Positions 1-10,765 of a DNA stretch of 64,000 nucleotides are shown here, piece after piece. The position numbers and the translations under genes are program-made. Position 1 is the first letter of the stretch. Each line of letters opens with the position of its first letter. The notes under the pieces are model-generated. The model searched no databases. It was not told the origin of the DNA and worked only from the letters and a program-made list of their open reading frames with translations. Source of the stretch: Megamerina dolium (lineage: Eukaryota > Arthropoda > Insecta > Diptera > Megamerinidae); NCBI GenBank assembly GCA_963854835.1, contig OY978528.1:35819335-35883334 (forward strand), given 5' to 3'.

Positions 1-869
1 AATAATACATCCAATCAACCATTGCTAGTAGCTAACGATGTGTAAATATGTTAAGAGACATTATTGTATTTTCATACTTTACAACACCTCCCTTTTGTTT
101 GTAAGATTGTATGTGTAAGTTGAAAGTATAAGAATGGGATTCGTTACTAGCTGATAACTTATCCTGATGGTACATTCAAATATTTCGATTATTATGTGTT
201 TGTTAGTATGTAAGTATACCACCTAACCTATAATTAGGTTAGTTTATGAGCTATGCAACCTCGCTAACGTGTAGCTTATCTTTCAGATATTGTCATATAT
301 ATGTTGTTGTTATTGCTTTTTATAATCAATTATAAGAATTTTACAGTCGATAGAAATCTTTTGAACTTTCCCAACTTTTCTTTAATTATTTTCTACTACA
401 TAAGCAATTCTATGTATACGTCAAAGGAGTCTTGAATCGAGTCAAGGAGAATGGTGTAGAGAATTTGACTCTATTCAGATAACCTTCACTAATAATGTTC
501 ATATTAATACGTACATATTTAAACTCTTGTCGTCGTCGTATTTGCCATGGTTGCCGTTATCATGCTCATGATCGTTGTATATGATTCCGATTAAAGTTTT
601 ACTGTAATGGCTTGTGTGCTATTGAATGAGGGGCTAAACAGACAAAAGTCATTCACTTCATTTTATAAATTTATTGCCCTATTACAGGGTGTTGGCTTCT
701 CCATTTTGTTTTAAAAAAAAATTGTTTACATACTATAACCGTCTATTTTTTAAAGATATATTACAAGTGTCCTTATCTATATGTAAGAAACTAAAAGCAT
801 CTTCATATTCATCATATCATTTTACGTTTCGAGTCTCAAAAAAAAAAATATACATAACATATATATGGC
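1..869. other. AT-rich noncoding stretch
   Basis: No open frame of convincing quality and no recognised element. There is a small perfect inverted repeat at 223-242 (8-bp arms CTAACCTA and TAGGTTAG around TAAT). The stretch runs into the TA array that hosts the BEL insertion. Confidence 0.6.

Positions 870-932
<63 letters not shown>
870..932. repeat. (TA)n microsatellite, left part of a split array
   Basis: Nearly pure TA dinucleotides directly abutting the BEL LTR at 933. The same kind of array resumes at 6639 on the other side of the element, so the two runs are best read as one array split by the insertion. Confidence 0.9.
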
Positions 933-937
<5 letters not shown>

Positions 938-1403
938 ATGAGATAGATGGGGTGCCAGGTGAGCTCGTTCCAACGGTGGTAATTCCTTGTCTGTAGATGT
1001 TGGTGAGGTGGTGATTGTCGTGTTGGCTGTAGATTTGAAGTTGTTGCTGATGCAGATCGCACATATAAAGCAATTTACACAGTAACGCACTCACTTTTTC
1101 ATTTTAATGTATAACAATTTGAATTTATTGTTCGATAATGTTTGTGTATGTGTCTTAATTTAATTTACTTTAGTTTTTATTTAGCTATTGTACAATGCTT
1201 ATTATAAGAGAGAGAACGGGGGAGATAAAAAAGTACCGCACACGGTTCTGTCCACTTGTAGGTATATCTTGAGAATAATAATAAAAAAAAGACGTTAACA
1301 TGACAACGAATAGTTGGTAAAACCAATGTTGCCAACACACTCAAAAATAAAAGAAAACCAAACTTGCAGAGCAGTGTGCGCGTATTTCATTCTGGCGTAG
1401 ACA
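933..1403 (-). repeat. 3' LTR of the BEL element
   Basis: Direct repeat of 6168-6638, same length. The + strand reads TGTGTATGAG at the left edge and GCGTAGACA at the right edge, giving TG...CA ends on both strands. The differences from the other LTR are one T/C near 983, one C/T near 1026, one A/G-versus-C/G change in the A-run near 1290 and one T/C near 1310. It is the downstream LTR because Gag runs leftward. Confidence 0.93.
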
Positions 1404-1416
1404 TTCCGCCCCCCTT
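1404..1416 (-). other. Polypurine tract of the BEL element
   Basis: On the - strand the 13 bases directly before the 3' LTR are all purines except one C (AAGGGGGGCGGAA). This is the expected place and composition for the plus-strand primer of an LTR retrotransposon. Confidence 0.8.
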
Positions 1417-1451
1417 GCAGGAATACTGCAAAGGATACGAAAGATCTACCC

Positions 1452-1500
1452 CAGAGAGAGAGAGAGAAGATAGAGATAGAGAGAGAGACAGAGAAAGGAG
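1452..1500. repeat. (GA)n-rich microsatellite
   Basis: Imperfect GA/GATA run inside the BEL element, between the polypurine tract and the degenerate pol remnant. Confidence 0.8.
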
Positions 1501-1841
1501 TTGTACAGTGGTAGTAATATTATATATAACCTTAAAACTAATACAATTCATTTAGCTTAAACTACGAAGTCTGGAATGATCCAATCCAAGCGGCAATCAA
1601 ATGAGGAACACTGCACGGAGTGCATATCACAATCGTAATAGTATATCAATGATGTTCAACAAAAATTGAAAAAAAAAAACATTTCGAGAGGAATAATAAC
1701 TGTTCAATGTGGTGGGATGTTGATTGATGAATATGTTGAATGTTGAATATTGACTGCAGAGTGTTGATTGTTGAATAATTAATACTGAATGTTGATTGTT
1801 GTTTAAATCGCTGGCTGTTGATAGCTGAATGTTGACACTTC

Positions 1842-2363
1842 TCAATGCGATAAGAACGATCTTGTAAAGATTTTGATCACCTCTGTATTTAGAGTAGTGA
1901 TCTGTTTCTGGGTGCTTCGAAGATATCGAATGTGTGGTTTCTTAAAGTACTCTTCCTTCCATCGTAGCCAGAAGGATTCGTAGAGAGTATAACAGCATAA
2001 AGGCTGGTCGTAAGCCAGACATAAGAGAATGGCATGCCAACGTAATTGTCTAACCAAACTAAAGGATCTCGAGTTGGGGTACGTCACATAAAAGAGACAG
2101 TGAGTTTCTCCGATATTGATTCCATATAATTGAGCTTCAAAGCCCTTAGCGCTTGCTGCTTTTACGATCTTGAGAATACTTCACATATAGTTAAGAAATT
2201 CTGATATTCTCGGCTCGTAGAGCACGAAAGTGAAAAAAGTGGGGATGCCAGATTGGCGGGATTTTCGGAGATGGAAATGCTTTTGACGATGTCTAGACTC
2301 AGCTAAAATCCAAATGAGTTTCGAGTTCGTGACCGTATGATGGTTGACTTCGTTTATGAACAT
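1842..2363 (-). pseudogene. Degenerate remnant of BEL pol
   Basis: Short - strand open pieces follow gag. The piece at 1842-2087 contains FWLRWKEEYFKK, which resembles the FW-x-RW-x-x-EY motif of the domain after the integrase core in BEL/Pao Pol proteins (DUF5641). The piece at 2181-2363 is open for 60 codons, but I cannot place it. A full BEL Pol needs well over 1000 codons, and only about 1.2 kb lies between gag and the 3' LTR, so most of pol has been lost. The link to the integrase C-terminal region is moderately secure from one motif; the rest is inferred from position. Confidence 0.45.
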
Positions 2364-2599
2364 GTAGCAATTAGTGTACTATATTAAACATCTCAGATTT
2401 TTCATACGCATGTACGCTATGCCACTGCATAGTTACCTTGACGTTCCGCAGAAATCTGACAATCGGATAGTTTAATTAGAGTTTGCTGAACACAATGAAA
2501 GAAGAATGCGTATTACGGTCCGATTCGTAGAATCTGACGAAACATTGCTACATAATAAGGGTGTGGCTTCTGTCAATCAGTACGAGCCACATTCGCACG

Positions 2600-4681
2600 T
2601 TAACTTTTCCACTCTAATAAATTTGTGGGGGCAATATTAGGCTGTATCGAGTGCTTTGGGATTCGGGTACGATTTATATCACTGATAAAACTAGAGTGAC
2701 GCGTGGAAAATACCTCTTTAGATGGGGTAGAAGTGGTCGACTTCTCTGAAGGGAGTTGCATTTTGGATTGGCAAGATCTGGAAGATCTAAGCTTCTCTGT
2801 TCGAGAAGAAGTTTGGAAATCTTGGCGATTGTGCTTTATGTTCGGATTTTGAGGTAATCGATGAAGCACGGAGTGGTGTCGTCTTCCACAAACTGAGAAC
2901 TTGCTATGGCACTCTGTAAGAGTATGCGATGTTGCCAAGCAGTTGACGCATAAATTGCACTTTCGCACAAGGGATATTCTCTCGTAAACTGTAAGTTTTG
3001 AGAGCTTCGTGCATGTTCGCAGGTGTTGGTTACCTCTACATAATTGACAACATGCCTTAGTAGATATTCCATTGGATGAATCAATTGACTTCTCATTTGA
3101 ATTAAAGTTGCCGGGAGTTTTGGAATAATGTTGTTTGTTGCTTCCTATTTGATACATGTCGCATGAACCACCAAAGGACGAATTGGAACTGTTCGGGAAT
3201 TGACACCGTTTGATTTCAGTGTAGAATGACAAGATCCTTTTACGGCATTGCTTTTCCCGATTTTTGGCTGAGTGGATTGAACTGATGGACGGGGTATGCT
3301 GTTTCTCGTTGGTGACAGCTTGTCGCTGAGGATCAGACGACTGGCGAGAAACTACAACTGATGGCGCAGTTGGAGTTGTGATAGTAAATGGATCGCGACT
3401 AGTACTGAACGTGTTATGAAGCCTATGAAGCAATGAATGATGCCGTTTTCTACATGCGGAGCACGTGAATCGGTTAGTGCAATTGCCGATATCATGTGAG
3501 TTGGCAAAACAATTTGTACATAGTTTGTTTCTTTTCACAATTGAAAGACTCTTATCTACTGAGAGTTTGAGGAATTCAGAGCAAACACGTAGTGAATGTG
3601 CTTTCCTACACAGCGGACAATTATGATGTGCAATTGTCGTGCGAAATGTATTCAGCCTTCGAGAATTTGCTGGAGTTGTAGTATGCCGCTTGAAAGATTC
3701 CAATAAGCCGGGTTGTCGATTTGGTGCCTGCTTGAATTGACGATTTTGTGGTTGGCTGGGTTGCCGAGAGCCACTTCGTATGTCCAACACCGATTCAAGC
3801 GTCTGAAAACGTTCTGTCAGGAAGGCATCAAAGTCACTCCAATTTGGGATTTTACGTTTGTCCTTGATAGATTGTTCCCACAGACACAGGGTGGTATCGG
3901 GGAGTTTTGTGGAACACAAATACACAATAATTGCATCCCAATGACTTGTGTCAACGTTCAACAACTTCAAGTTTGTGATGCAATCATTTATCGTACTCTG
4001 TAAGCGCTTTATATGAGAACCGGTTTCTTGCACAATTGGCTGCAAATTGAAAAGTGTTTTCAATTGAATGTTGATAAGGATACGCGTGTTCTCATACCGT
4101 TCCTCCAGATTCTGCCATGCTATTGAGAAGCCATCGTTAGTCAACGGAGTTGACTTAATTATACTATATGCTTCTCCACGGGTTTTTTGTAATAAATGAT
4201 ACAATTTCTCAACCGGGGACAATCGGGGATTGTTTCGATATAGGGCCGTGAACATGTCTCGAAAACTTGGCCACGAAACATAATCACCAGAAAAACATGG
4301 GGTGTCACATGGAGGAAGTTGTACAGCGGGAAACGAATAGTTGTGAGAGGGACCCTCAGCAGGAGGAGTTGAACTTGCGGGATTTGCCACCTTAGCGTCA
4401 AGCTCGTGTAGCTGAGCGTTGATGGCCGAGAAGCATTGGACATAAGCGGTTTTGCACCTTTTATATGTCTCCTTGATTTGAACAAATCCATCACCAACAT
4501 CGTCCCTTCCGATTGAAAAATATGCATCTTTACACTCGTTCCATAGGGCTTGAAACTCCTTTTCTTGAGCTTCCAGAAAAAATCGGTCATGGATATCAGC
4601 AAAAACCGTCTGGAAATTTGTTTTAAAATCGATGATCTCCTTTGCGGCTGCATTGAATAGCTTTAAAGCTGACATTTTCAT
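2600..4681 (-). CDS. BEL/Pao Gag polyprotein with duplicated zinc-knuckle module
   Basis: Open for 693 codons. The first ATG of the frame follows the long leader. Gag forms the retrotransposon particle and binds its RNA. Residues 1-100 are helical and charged. Residues 118-300 match the DUF1759-type BEL Gag region (FSGDYVSWPSFRDMF near 130-144, LSPVEKLYHL near 154-163, then AWQNLEERY near 188-196). A Cys/His module occurs at 355-420 (CPLCRKAHSLRVC, LCTNCFANSHDIGNC, CSACRKRHH), and a diverged second copy in the same order at 544-608. In the second copy the last knuckle has lost its first Cys (F-SVCGRRHH). BEL Gag normally carries one such set, so this looks like an internal duplication or a join between two related elements. 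The frame ends at 2600 without a protease domain. Confidence 0.85.
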   Translation of the reverse strand: MKMSALKLFNAAAKEIIDFKTNFQTVFADIHDRFFLEAQEKEFQALWNECKDAYFSIGRDDVGDGFVQIKETYKRCKTAYVQCFSAINAQLHELDAKVANPASSTPPAEGPSHNYSFPAVQLPPCDTPCFSGDYVSWPSFRDMFTALYRNNPRLSPVEKLYHLLQKTRGEAYSIIKSTPLTNDGFSIAWQNLEERYENTRILINIQLKTLFNLQPIVQETGSHIKRLQSTINDCITNLKLLNVDTSHWDAIIVYLCSTKLPDTTLCLWEQSIKDKRKIPNWSDFDAFLTERFQTLESVLDIRSGSRQPSQPQNRQFKQAPNRQPGLLESFKRHTTTPANSRRLNTFRTTIAHHNCPLCRKAHSLRVCSEFLKLSVDKSLSIVKRNKLCTNCFANSHDIGNCTNRFTCSACRKRHHSLLHRLHNTFSTSRDPFTITTPTAPSVVVSRQSSDPQRQAVTNEKQHTPSISSIHSAKNREKQCRKRILSFYTEIKRCQFPNSSNSSFGGSCDMYQIGSNKQHYSKTPGNFNSNEKSIDSSNGISTKACCQLCRGNQHLRTCTKLSKLTVYERISLVRKCNLCVNCLATSHTLTECHSKFSVCGRRHHSVLHRLPQNPNIKHNRQDFQTSSRTEKLRSSRSCQSKMQLPSEKSTTSTPSKEVFSTRHSSFISDINRTRIPKHSIQPNIAPTNLLEWKS

Positions 4682-6144
4682 GCGTAATTCGTAGAATCAC
4701 AGAAAAACCGAGAGAAAAATGCTGGTGAATCTGGAAATAAGCCTGTTTACACAACTTATCAAAACAAATATGGTTTGCCAAAATGTGCCCAGCAAGATAT
4801 TAATCCGAAAGACGTAGTCTTAAACAGTAAAGTGTGCAAACTTATAAAAAAATGCGATATTTATGTATAAAAGTACACTTACGTAATATGTACAAGTTAA
4901 TATTCGCGCGGGACCAGATAAAAGTTTGGCAAACACTGATTATTACTTCCCTCAACTTGTATTTTTTTTTATTTCGCACAACAAAAATCAATTATATTAT
5001 TTGTTCGCACTGTAGCAACTTAGGGCCGATAGTGACTACTTTTCTCCCTGGGTGTTTTCCCAATAGAAAAGACAGTGTACAATTGTTGTTACAATTATAT
5101 TCCTTGTATATAAGCACCAGCCAATGTAAATATATTTTGTTGTTAATGTACATAAGCGAAACAAAGAGTAGGGAGAACGAGATTAAGCAACAATATACAG
5201 TACCGCTATACTTTTAATCAAATGCAGGTACCTACGCCGAGACAAATCAATATATTTTGTTGTTGCGTATGTAATACGATTTATTACCTAATTTTGGGCG
5301 TACCTGTTGTTGTTTGTTTATGCATATACGAACAAATGTAGATTTAATGCAAGTGACGAGTATTTATACCACCAGCAATAGGTAATAGCATGTGAATTTG
5401 TATTGCATTGCATATAAAGCAAGCACAATTATTACAAAAAGAGAATATGTATGTATGTCTATACCGCAACAGTCGAGATTAATTCGTAAGAAGAGACAAA
5501 ACAAATCCAAAAACAAACAGCTGACCTGTACTTTTGATCTTTGTAGTAAGGAATATGAAATTACCATCAACAAAATGTTGTTTTTGGCAAATTTTGTTTT
5601 AGAAACGAGGAAACGAATTAGAAGTATTATTTTTGTTTTGCTAAACAACATATACTTAATGTTTTGCTTTATAATATTTCGGTACTAGCAACAATCATGT
5701 AAACCGCGAAGACAGTCAAGATATATGAAAATAAGAGAGGCTAATTAATGTGTACGTAGTACAACAAAATACCTTTCTTATTAAGATAGAAATAATAATC
5801 ACAATAACGTAGTTATTGCAATATATTTCATGTGCCGAAGTAAACGAATGCGTCGATATGGCCAATATCAACAGCAACAATAACTCTTGGAAAAGAGTTG
5901 TTTTTTTTTTATTATTATTTTCAAGTTTTTATACGTAGTATATTTAAGAAGAAAAAGTACATACATATGTAACATATGCACTCAAATAAAGTACATATAA
6001 AATTTGTATATATATTATATATCTATTATAATGTTCAATATTTATTGGGAAAGTATTTCCACAATAAATACGCAAGCAGATTTGAAAGGAAAGTACCTCC
6101 TACTACCTGCAGCCAAGACTGTCTCTTACCAACGTTGCGAGCCG
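4682..6144 (-). other. Unusually long leader of the BEL element, no recognised content
   Basis: About 1.46 kb separates the primer-binding site from the gag ATG. It is AT-rich and has only short, overlapping, low-complexity frames on both strands. It may be a true leader enlarged by an insertion, or foreign sequence captured by the element. I saw no terminal repeats that would mark an inserted element. Confidence 0.5.
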
Positions 6145-6162
6145 ATCCGGCTCGAAGGACCA
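6145..6162 (-). other. Primer-binding site, tRNA-Tyr type
   Basis: On the - strand, five bases after the end of the 5' LTR, the sequence reads TGGTCCTTCGAGCCGGAT. From known fly tRNA sequence this is complementary to the 3' end (with CCA) of tRNA-Tyr, whose acceptor stem is CCTTCGA/TCGAAGG. The tRNA assignment rests on memory of that stem; the position and leading TGG are seen directly. Confidence 0.8.
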
Positions 6163-6167
6163 AAAAA

Positions 6168-6638
6168 TGTGTATGAGATAGATGGGGTGCCAGGTGAGCT
6201 CGTTCCAACGGTGGTAACTCCTTGTCTGTAGATGTTGGTGAGGTGGTGATTGTCGTGTTGGTTGTAGATTTGAAGTTGTTGCTGATGCAGATCGCACATA
6301 TAAAGCAATTTACACAGTAACGCACTCACTTTTTCATTTTAATGTATAACAATTTGAATTTATTGTTCGATAATGTTTGTGTATGTGTCTTAATTTAATT
6401 TACTTTAGTTTTTATTTAGCTATTGTACAATGCTTATTATAAGAGAGAGAACGGGGGAGATAAAAAAGTACCGCACACGGTTCTGTCCACTTGTAGGTAT
6501 ATCTTGAGAATAATAATAAAAAAACGACGTTAACATGACAACGAACAGTTGGTAAAACCAATGTTGCCAACACACTCAAAAATAAAAGAAAACCAAACTT
6601 GCAGAGCAGTGTGCGCGTATTTCATTCTGGCGTAGACA
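6168..6638 (-). repeat. 5' LTR of the BEL element
   Basis: 471-bp direct repeat of 933-1403 with four substitutions. It should hold the element promoter and polyadenylation signals. On the - strand I do not see one unambiguous TATA box. Confidence 0.93.
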
Positions 6639-6949
<311 letters not shown>

Positions 6950-7296
6950 TCGTCTGGTGGTGTTTTCGCAAGGTAACGTGTCTAACTGCCTCAACCAGGT
7001 GGGGCTAGCGCAATCCTTGTTGAACTCATCGCAAGTCAACTCACTGGCTGTCATGTAGTTTGATCTGAGCGCTATGTGATGATACCTTTATTTGTTAATG
7101 AGGGGTAGTCATATAGCTTGCTCTGCTTACTCTGTGATGGCGCTTTCATTATTATTAATGGGGGCCCTCCTTGTGGCGACCACCGGGCAACGTCTTCCTG
7201 GCACCCGCTGGGAGGTGGCTGAAGTGAGTGGCGAAAATCTCCTCGGTTAGAGGTTGTGCGTTGGGTTTGGGACCCGCCACATAAAAAACCCCCCCA

Positions 7297-9102
7297 ATGA
7301 AAAAAACAAAGATGCCTCGGATAAGGACTACCGCTTTTGTTGATGACCCCCGCAAACGAGAAAAGGACCACGATTTACGGATATGCACCTGTAATGTCCG
7401 ATCCCTTTATAGGGAGGGTGCCTCTATCCAGCTGGTTGATGTCCTCGAAAAATACAGAGCTGACATCACCGCTCTCCAGGAAATGCGATGGACAGGACAG
7501 GGCTGCTCCAAAAGAGCGTCCTGTGACATCTACTACAGTTGCCATGCTGAAAGGCACGAATTAGGATGTGGATTTTTGGTCAGCAAGAGACTACGACATC
7601 TTGTCTCACAGTTCACGCCTGTGAACGAACGGCTGGCCACAATCCGCATCAAGGCGAAATTTTTCAATATCAGCCTTATATGTGCCCACGCTCCGACGGA
7701 TGAGAAGGACAATGTGACCAAGGAGAGCTTCTTTCAGCGCCTCGAAGAAGCTTATGACCGCTGTCCCCGCCACGATATCAAAATCGTGCTTGGCGACTTT
7801 AATGCCAGGGTGGGCAAGGAAGGTACCTTTGGTCCAACTGTCGGAAAATTCAGCCTCCACCAGAACACCTCCGATAACGGAATGAGGCTGATCGACTTCG
7901 CCGCAGCACGAAACATGGTAATTGGTGGTACCAGATTCCAGCATCTCGACATCCACAAAGCGACATGGCTGTCTCCAGATCATCGTACAAGAAACCAAAT
8001 TGATCATGTGGTGATTGACGGAAGGCATGCTTCCAGTGTGATGGACGTGAAATCGATCCGTGGTGCCAACATCGACTCGGATCACTACCTTGTTGCAGCT
8101 AAGGTGCGCACACGTTTATGTGTCGCAAATAACAAGAGAAGTCCCACACAGAGAAAGCTCGACGTCAGTAAGCTGCAATCACCAGAGACAGCAGATGCAT
8201 TTTCCACTCGACTATCGGATCTGCTTATGCAGAACACTCCCCCACTTGATGATACATGCGCACGGTGGACACATATATCCCACTCCATGACTACTGCTGC
8301 CGAGGAGGTAATCGGTTACTACCGGCCTCTGAGGAATGAGTGGTATGATCAGGAGTGTCGCGACGCTACCGCAGAGAAAGACGCCGCCTACAGAAGAACC
8401 CTGCGTGCAGGCGCAACGCGAGCTGTTAAGGAGCGGTACAGAGAGAAAAGGAGTGCAGAGAGACGTCTTTTCAGGCGCAAGAGGAGGGAGTTGGAAAGAC
8501 GTGAGTGTGAGGAGATAGAGATGTGTACCGACAAGAATGAGACTCGAAAATTCTTCGAAAAGATCAAGCGCCTAAGTGGAGGTTTAAATCCCGGAGCCTC
8601 TTCTTGTCGTGATGGAAATGGGAATCTGGTTACGGATGTCCAGAGTGTACTGAGCCTATGGAGGGAACACTTCTCCACGTTACTGAATGGCGATGCTACG
8701 AACAATTCCGCCAGTGGAGGAGATTGCCCGATAACTCCAATTACAGATGATGGTGTTGATGTTCCACCACCCGACTATGACGAGGTTAAAACGGCCATTT
8801 TAAGGCTGAAGAACAACAAAGCTGCAGGTGCTGATGGCCTGCCTGCCGAGTTGTTTAAGACCGGAGGCGATGAGCTGCTCACCCGCATGCACCAGCTCAT
8901 AAGCAGAATATGGTCGGATGAAAGCATGCCTGATGATTGGAGGCTCAGTGTTCTCTGTCCTGTACATAAAAAAGGTGACCCCACAATTTGCGCCAACTAC
9001 TGTGGAATAAGTCTCCTGAGCATCGCATACAAGGTTCTATCGAGCGTACTGTGTGAAAGGTTGAAGCCTATGCTCAGCAACCTGATTGGACCTTATCAGT
9101 GA
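7297..9102 (+). pseudogene. RTE ORF, endonuclease and first half of reverse transcriptase
   Basis: 601 codons open. An APE-type endonuclease spans about residues 26-275: CNVRSL (Asn33), LQEMRW (Glu62), GDFN (166-169), and SDH (261-263) near the end. This enzyme nicks the target DNA to prime reverse transcription. A charged linker follows (350-430), then the start of RT: LRLKNNKAAGADGLPAELF (503-520) and NYCGISLLSIAYK (567-579), where an Arg commonly seen after NY is Cys here. A TGA at 9100-9102 interrupts the frame just before the GFRSGKST segment. The ATG at 7297 is the first in frame; one at 7312 is also possible. Confidence 0.85.
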
Positions 9103-10123
9103 GGCTTCAGATCTGGTAAATCCACCATCGACCAGATTTTCACACTGCGCCAAATCCTGGAGAAGACCCAAGAAAAACAGATCGACACACACCACCTATT
9201 TGTTGATTATAAAGCCGCTTTCGACAGTCCGGTAAGGGATTACGCAACAATGTCTGAGTTCGGTATTCCTGCAAAGCTCATTCGACTATTCGTTATCGTG
9301 CGACTTCTTCAATCTTATTATGGAGAAAATAATACGAGCTGCTGATCTACGACATAATGGCACTATCTTCAACAAAAGTGTCATGCTGTTAGCGTATGCC
9401 GACGATATTGACATAATCGGCATGAACACGCGAGCAGTCAGTGCAGCATTCTCAGAGTTGGAAAGAGAGTCGCGTCGGATGGGTCTCACGGTGAACGAGG
9501 GCAAGACGAAGTATCTAGTGTCAACAAACAAAGAGTCCCGGCGTCTTGGACAGCACGTCACTGTTGACAACTACGCTTTTGAAGTAGTAACGGACTTTGT
9601 CTATCTTGGAACCAGCATTAACAGCAGTAATGACGTCAGCTTGGAGATCATGCGTAGGATAACTCTTGCTAACAGGTGTTACTTTGGGCTGAGTAAGCAA
9701 TTGAGAAGTCGAGCCCTCTCTCGAAGAACGAAAACTACACTCTACAAGTCTCTCATCATGCCTGTCCTAACATATGGCGCTGAAGCCTGGACAATTTCCA
9801 CCTCGGATGAGCGAATACTTGGAGTTTTCGAGAGAAAAGTCCTACGCAAGATCTTTGGACTTATTTGCGTTGGTGGCGAGTACCGAATAAGGTACAACCA
9901 TGAGCTGTACGAGCTGTATGCCGATATTGACATAGTAAAGCGCATCAAAATCCAGCGGCTGCGCTGGCTAGGTCATGTCGAGCGAATGGAAGAACACGCT
10001 CCAGCTAAGAAGGTGTCATATTCGGAACCCGCTGGAGGACGACGCAAAAGAGGAAGACCAAACCTCCGGTGGAAAGACCAAGTACTGGAGAACCTGACGG
10101 CGCTTGGAATTTCTAACAGCTAG
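9103..10123 (+). pseudogene. RTE ORF, rest of reverse transcriptase and C-terminal region
   Basis: Continues the ORF after the TGA: GFRSGKSTIDQIF, then motif A as DYKAAFDS (about 9208-9231). Near 9296-9302 the reading jumps frame straight to CDFFNLIMEK. The segment between motif A and that point, which should include motif B (the G-x-x-Q-G region), is deleted. The frame at 9320-10123 then carries the catalytic YADDID (about 9399-9416) and a typical RTE C-terminal region (YLGTSI, MPVLTYGAEAW, RRRWLGHVER-like RLRWLGHVERM, RKRGRPNLRW). Loss of motif B plus the stop means no active enzyme. Confidence 0.82.
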
Positions 10124-10205
10124 CGAAGAACAGAGATGGCTGGCGAAGCATGTTATTTTCGGCCTAAATCGATATTCGGTTGTTATGGCCACATAAGTAA
10201 GTAAG

Positions 10206-10208
<3 letters not shown>

Positions 10209-10299
<91 letters not shown>
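10209..10299. repeat. (TA)n tail of the RTE element
   Basis: About 90 bp of TA directly after the (TAAG) end of the RTE element. RTE elements commonly end in short tandem repeats, so this may be the element tail expanded by slippage. It runs straight into a SINE fragment. Confidence 0.85.
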
Positions 10300-10300
<1 letters not shown>

Positions 10301-10505
10301 TATATCAAATATTTTGAGAATTGTCATTGAGCTCTTCTAGAAGCTTTTTTTATGGCAAATTGCTACTGCGGGAAAAATTGCCAATTTCTTATAGATCGTG
10401 CGACAGAAACATCTTTTCAACAGCAAAGTAGTGCTTCAGTCGGAGATTGAACCCACGACCTATAACTCAGAGGGCCAACACATTAACCCCTGAGCTACGT
10501 CACCC
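10300..10505 (-). mobile_element. tRNA-derived SINE, 3'-truncated copy
   Basis: Read on the - strand from 10505: GGGTGACGTAGCTCAGGGG (tRNA-like head with an A-box), then TAGGTCGTGGGTTCAATC (B-box-like). The body aligns with the SINE copies at 31002, 50529 and 58576 (AAATTGGCAATTTTTCC, TTGCCAT, AAGCTTCTAGAAGAGCTC). Similarity fades at about 10300 next to the RTE tail, so the 3' part is missing. More diverged than the 31002 and 58576 copies. Confidence 0.75.
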
Positions 10506-10765
10506 ACATGGCAACCTGCGAATAAATATTAAAACCGATTCCATTATCCCGTAAAATTTAAATTAACAATTAAATTAGGACACCGTGGTACCTACTGTTA
10601 TATGTTTAGGTCGTGCGAAGCTAATGAAAGGCTACAATATGTTATTGTAGTAGTAGTAGTTGTTGTTGTTATTGTTGTTGCTGTCGCTAAGTTGAGTTAG
10701 CTGAAGAGGAAGAAGAGGAGCAAATGTAAAAAATACATAGATCTTTGAGCTGCATGCATATGTAC
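10506..10765. other. Noncoding spacer with GTT repeats
   Basis: Short AT-rich spacer. GTA/GTT trinucleotides occur around 10646-10682, followed by a GAA/GAG-rich patch. No gene is seen. Confidence 0.6.

Larger units (their letters stand above)
933..6638 (-). mobile_element. BEL/Pao-type LTR retrotransposon, internally deleted
   Basis: A complete LTR-to-LTR unit of 5706 bp read on the - strand. The two LTRs (471 bp each) begin TG and end CA, and I count four substitutions between them. A primer-binding site complementary to the 3' end of a tRNA-Tyr lies at 6145-6162 and a polypurine tract at 1404-1416. Both flanks carry ATATA (928-932 and 6639-6643), the 5-bp duplication size expected for this superfamily, although the TA-rich target makes that match weak. 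Gag is long and open (2600-4681), but protease, reverse transcriptase, RNase H and most of integrase are missing or unreadable in the 1.2 kb that follows. The copy is therefore non-autonomous, and young by LTR similarity. The assignment rests on the DUF1759-like Gag region and the zinc-knuckle pattern. Confidence 0.88.
6948..10209 (+). mobile_element. RTE-type non-LTR retrotransposon, inactive
   Basis: A roughly 3.26-kb element with a GC-richer 5' leader (6948-7296), a single endonuclease/reverse transcriptase frame and a short 3' end of TAAG repeats passing into TA repeats. One ORF with an APE domain at the N-terminus, RT next, no RNase H and a simple-repeat tail fits the RTE clade. A second, older 3' fragment of the same family lies at 33998-34402 on the other strand. 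The flanking TA arrays hide any target duplication. Confidence 0.82.
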
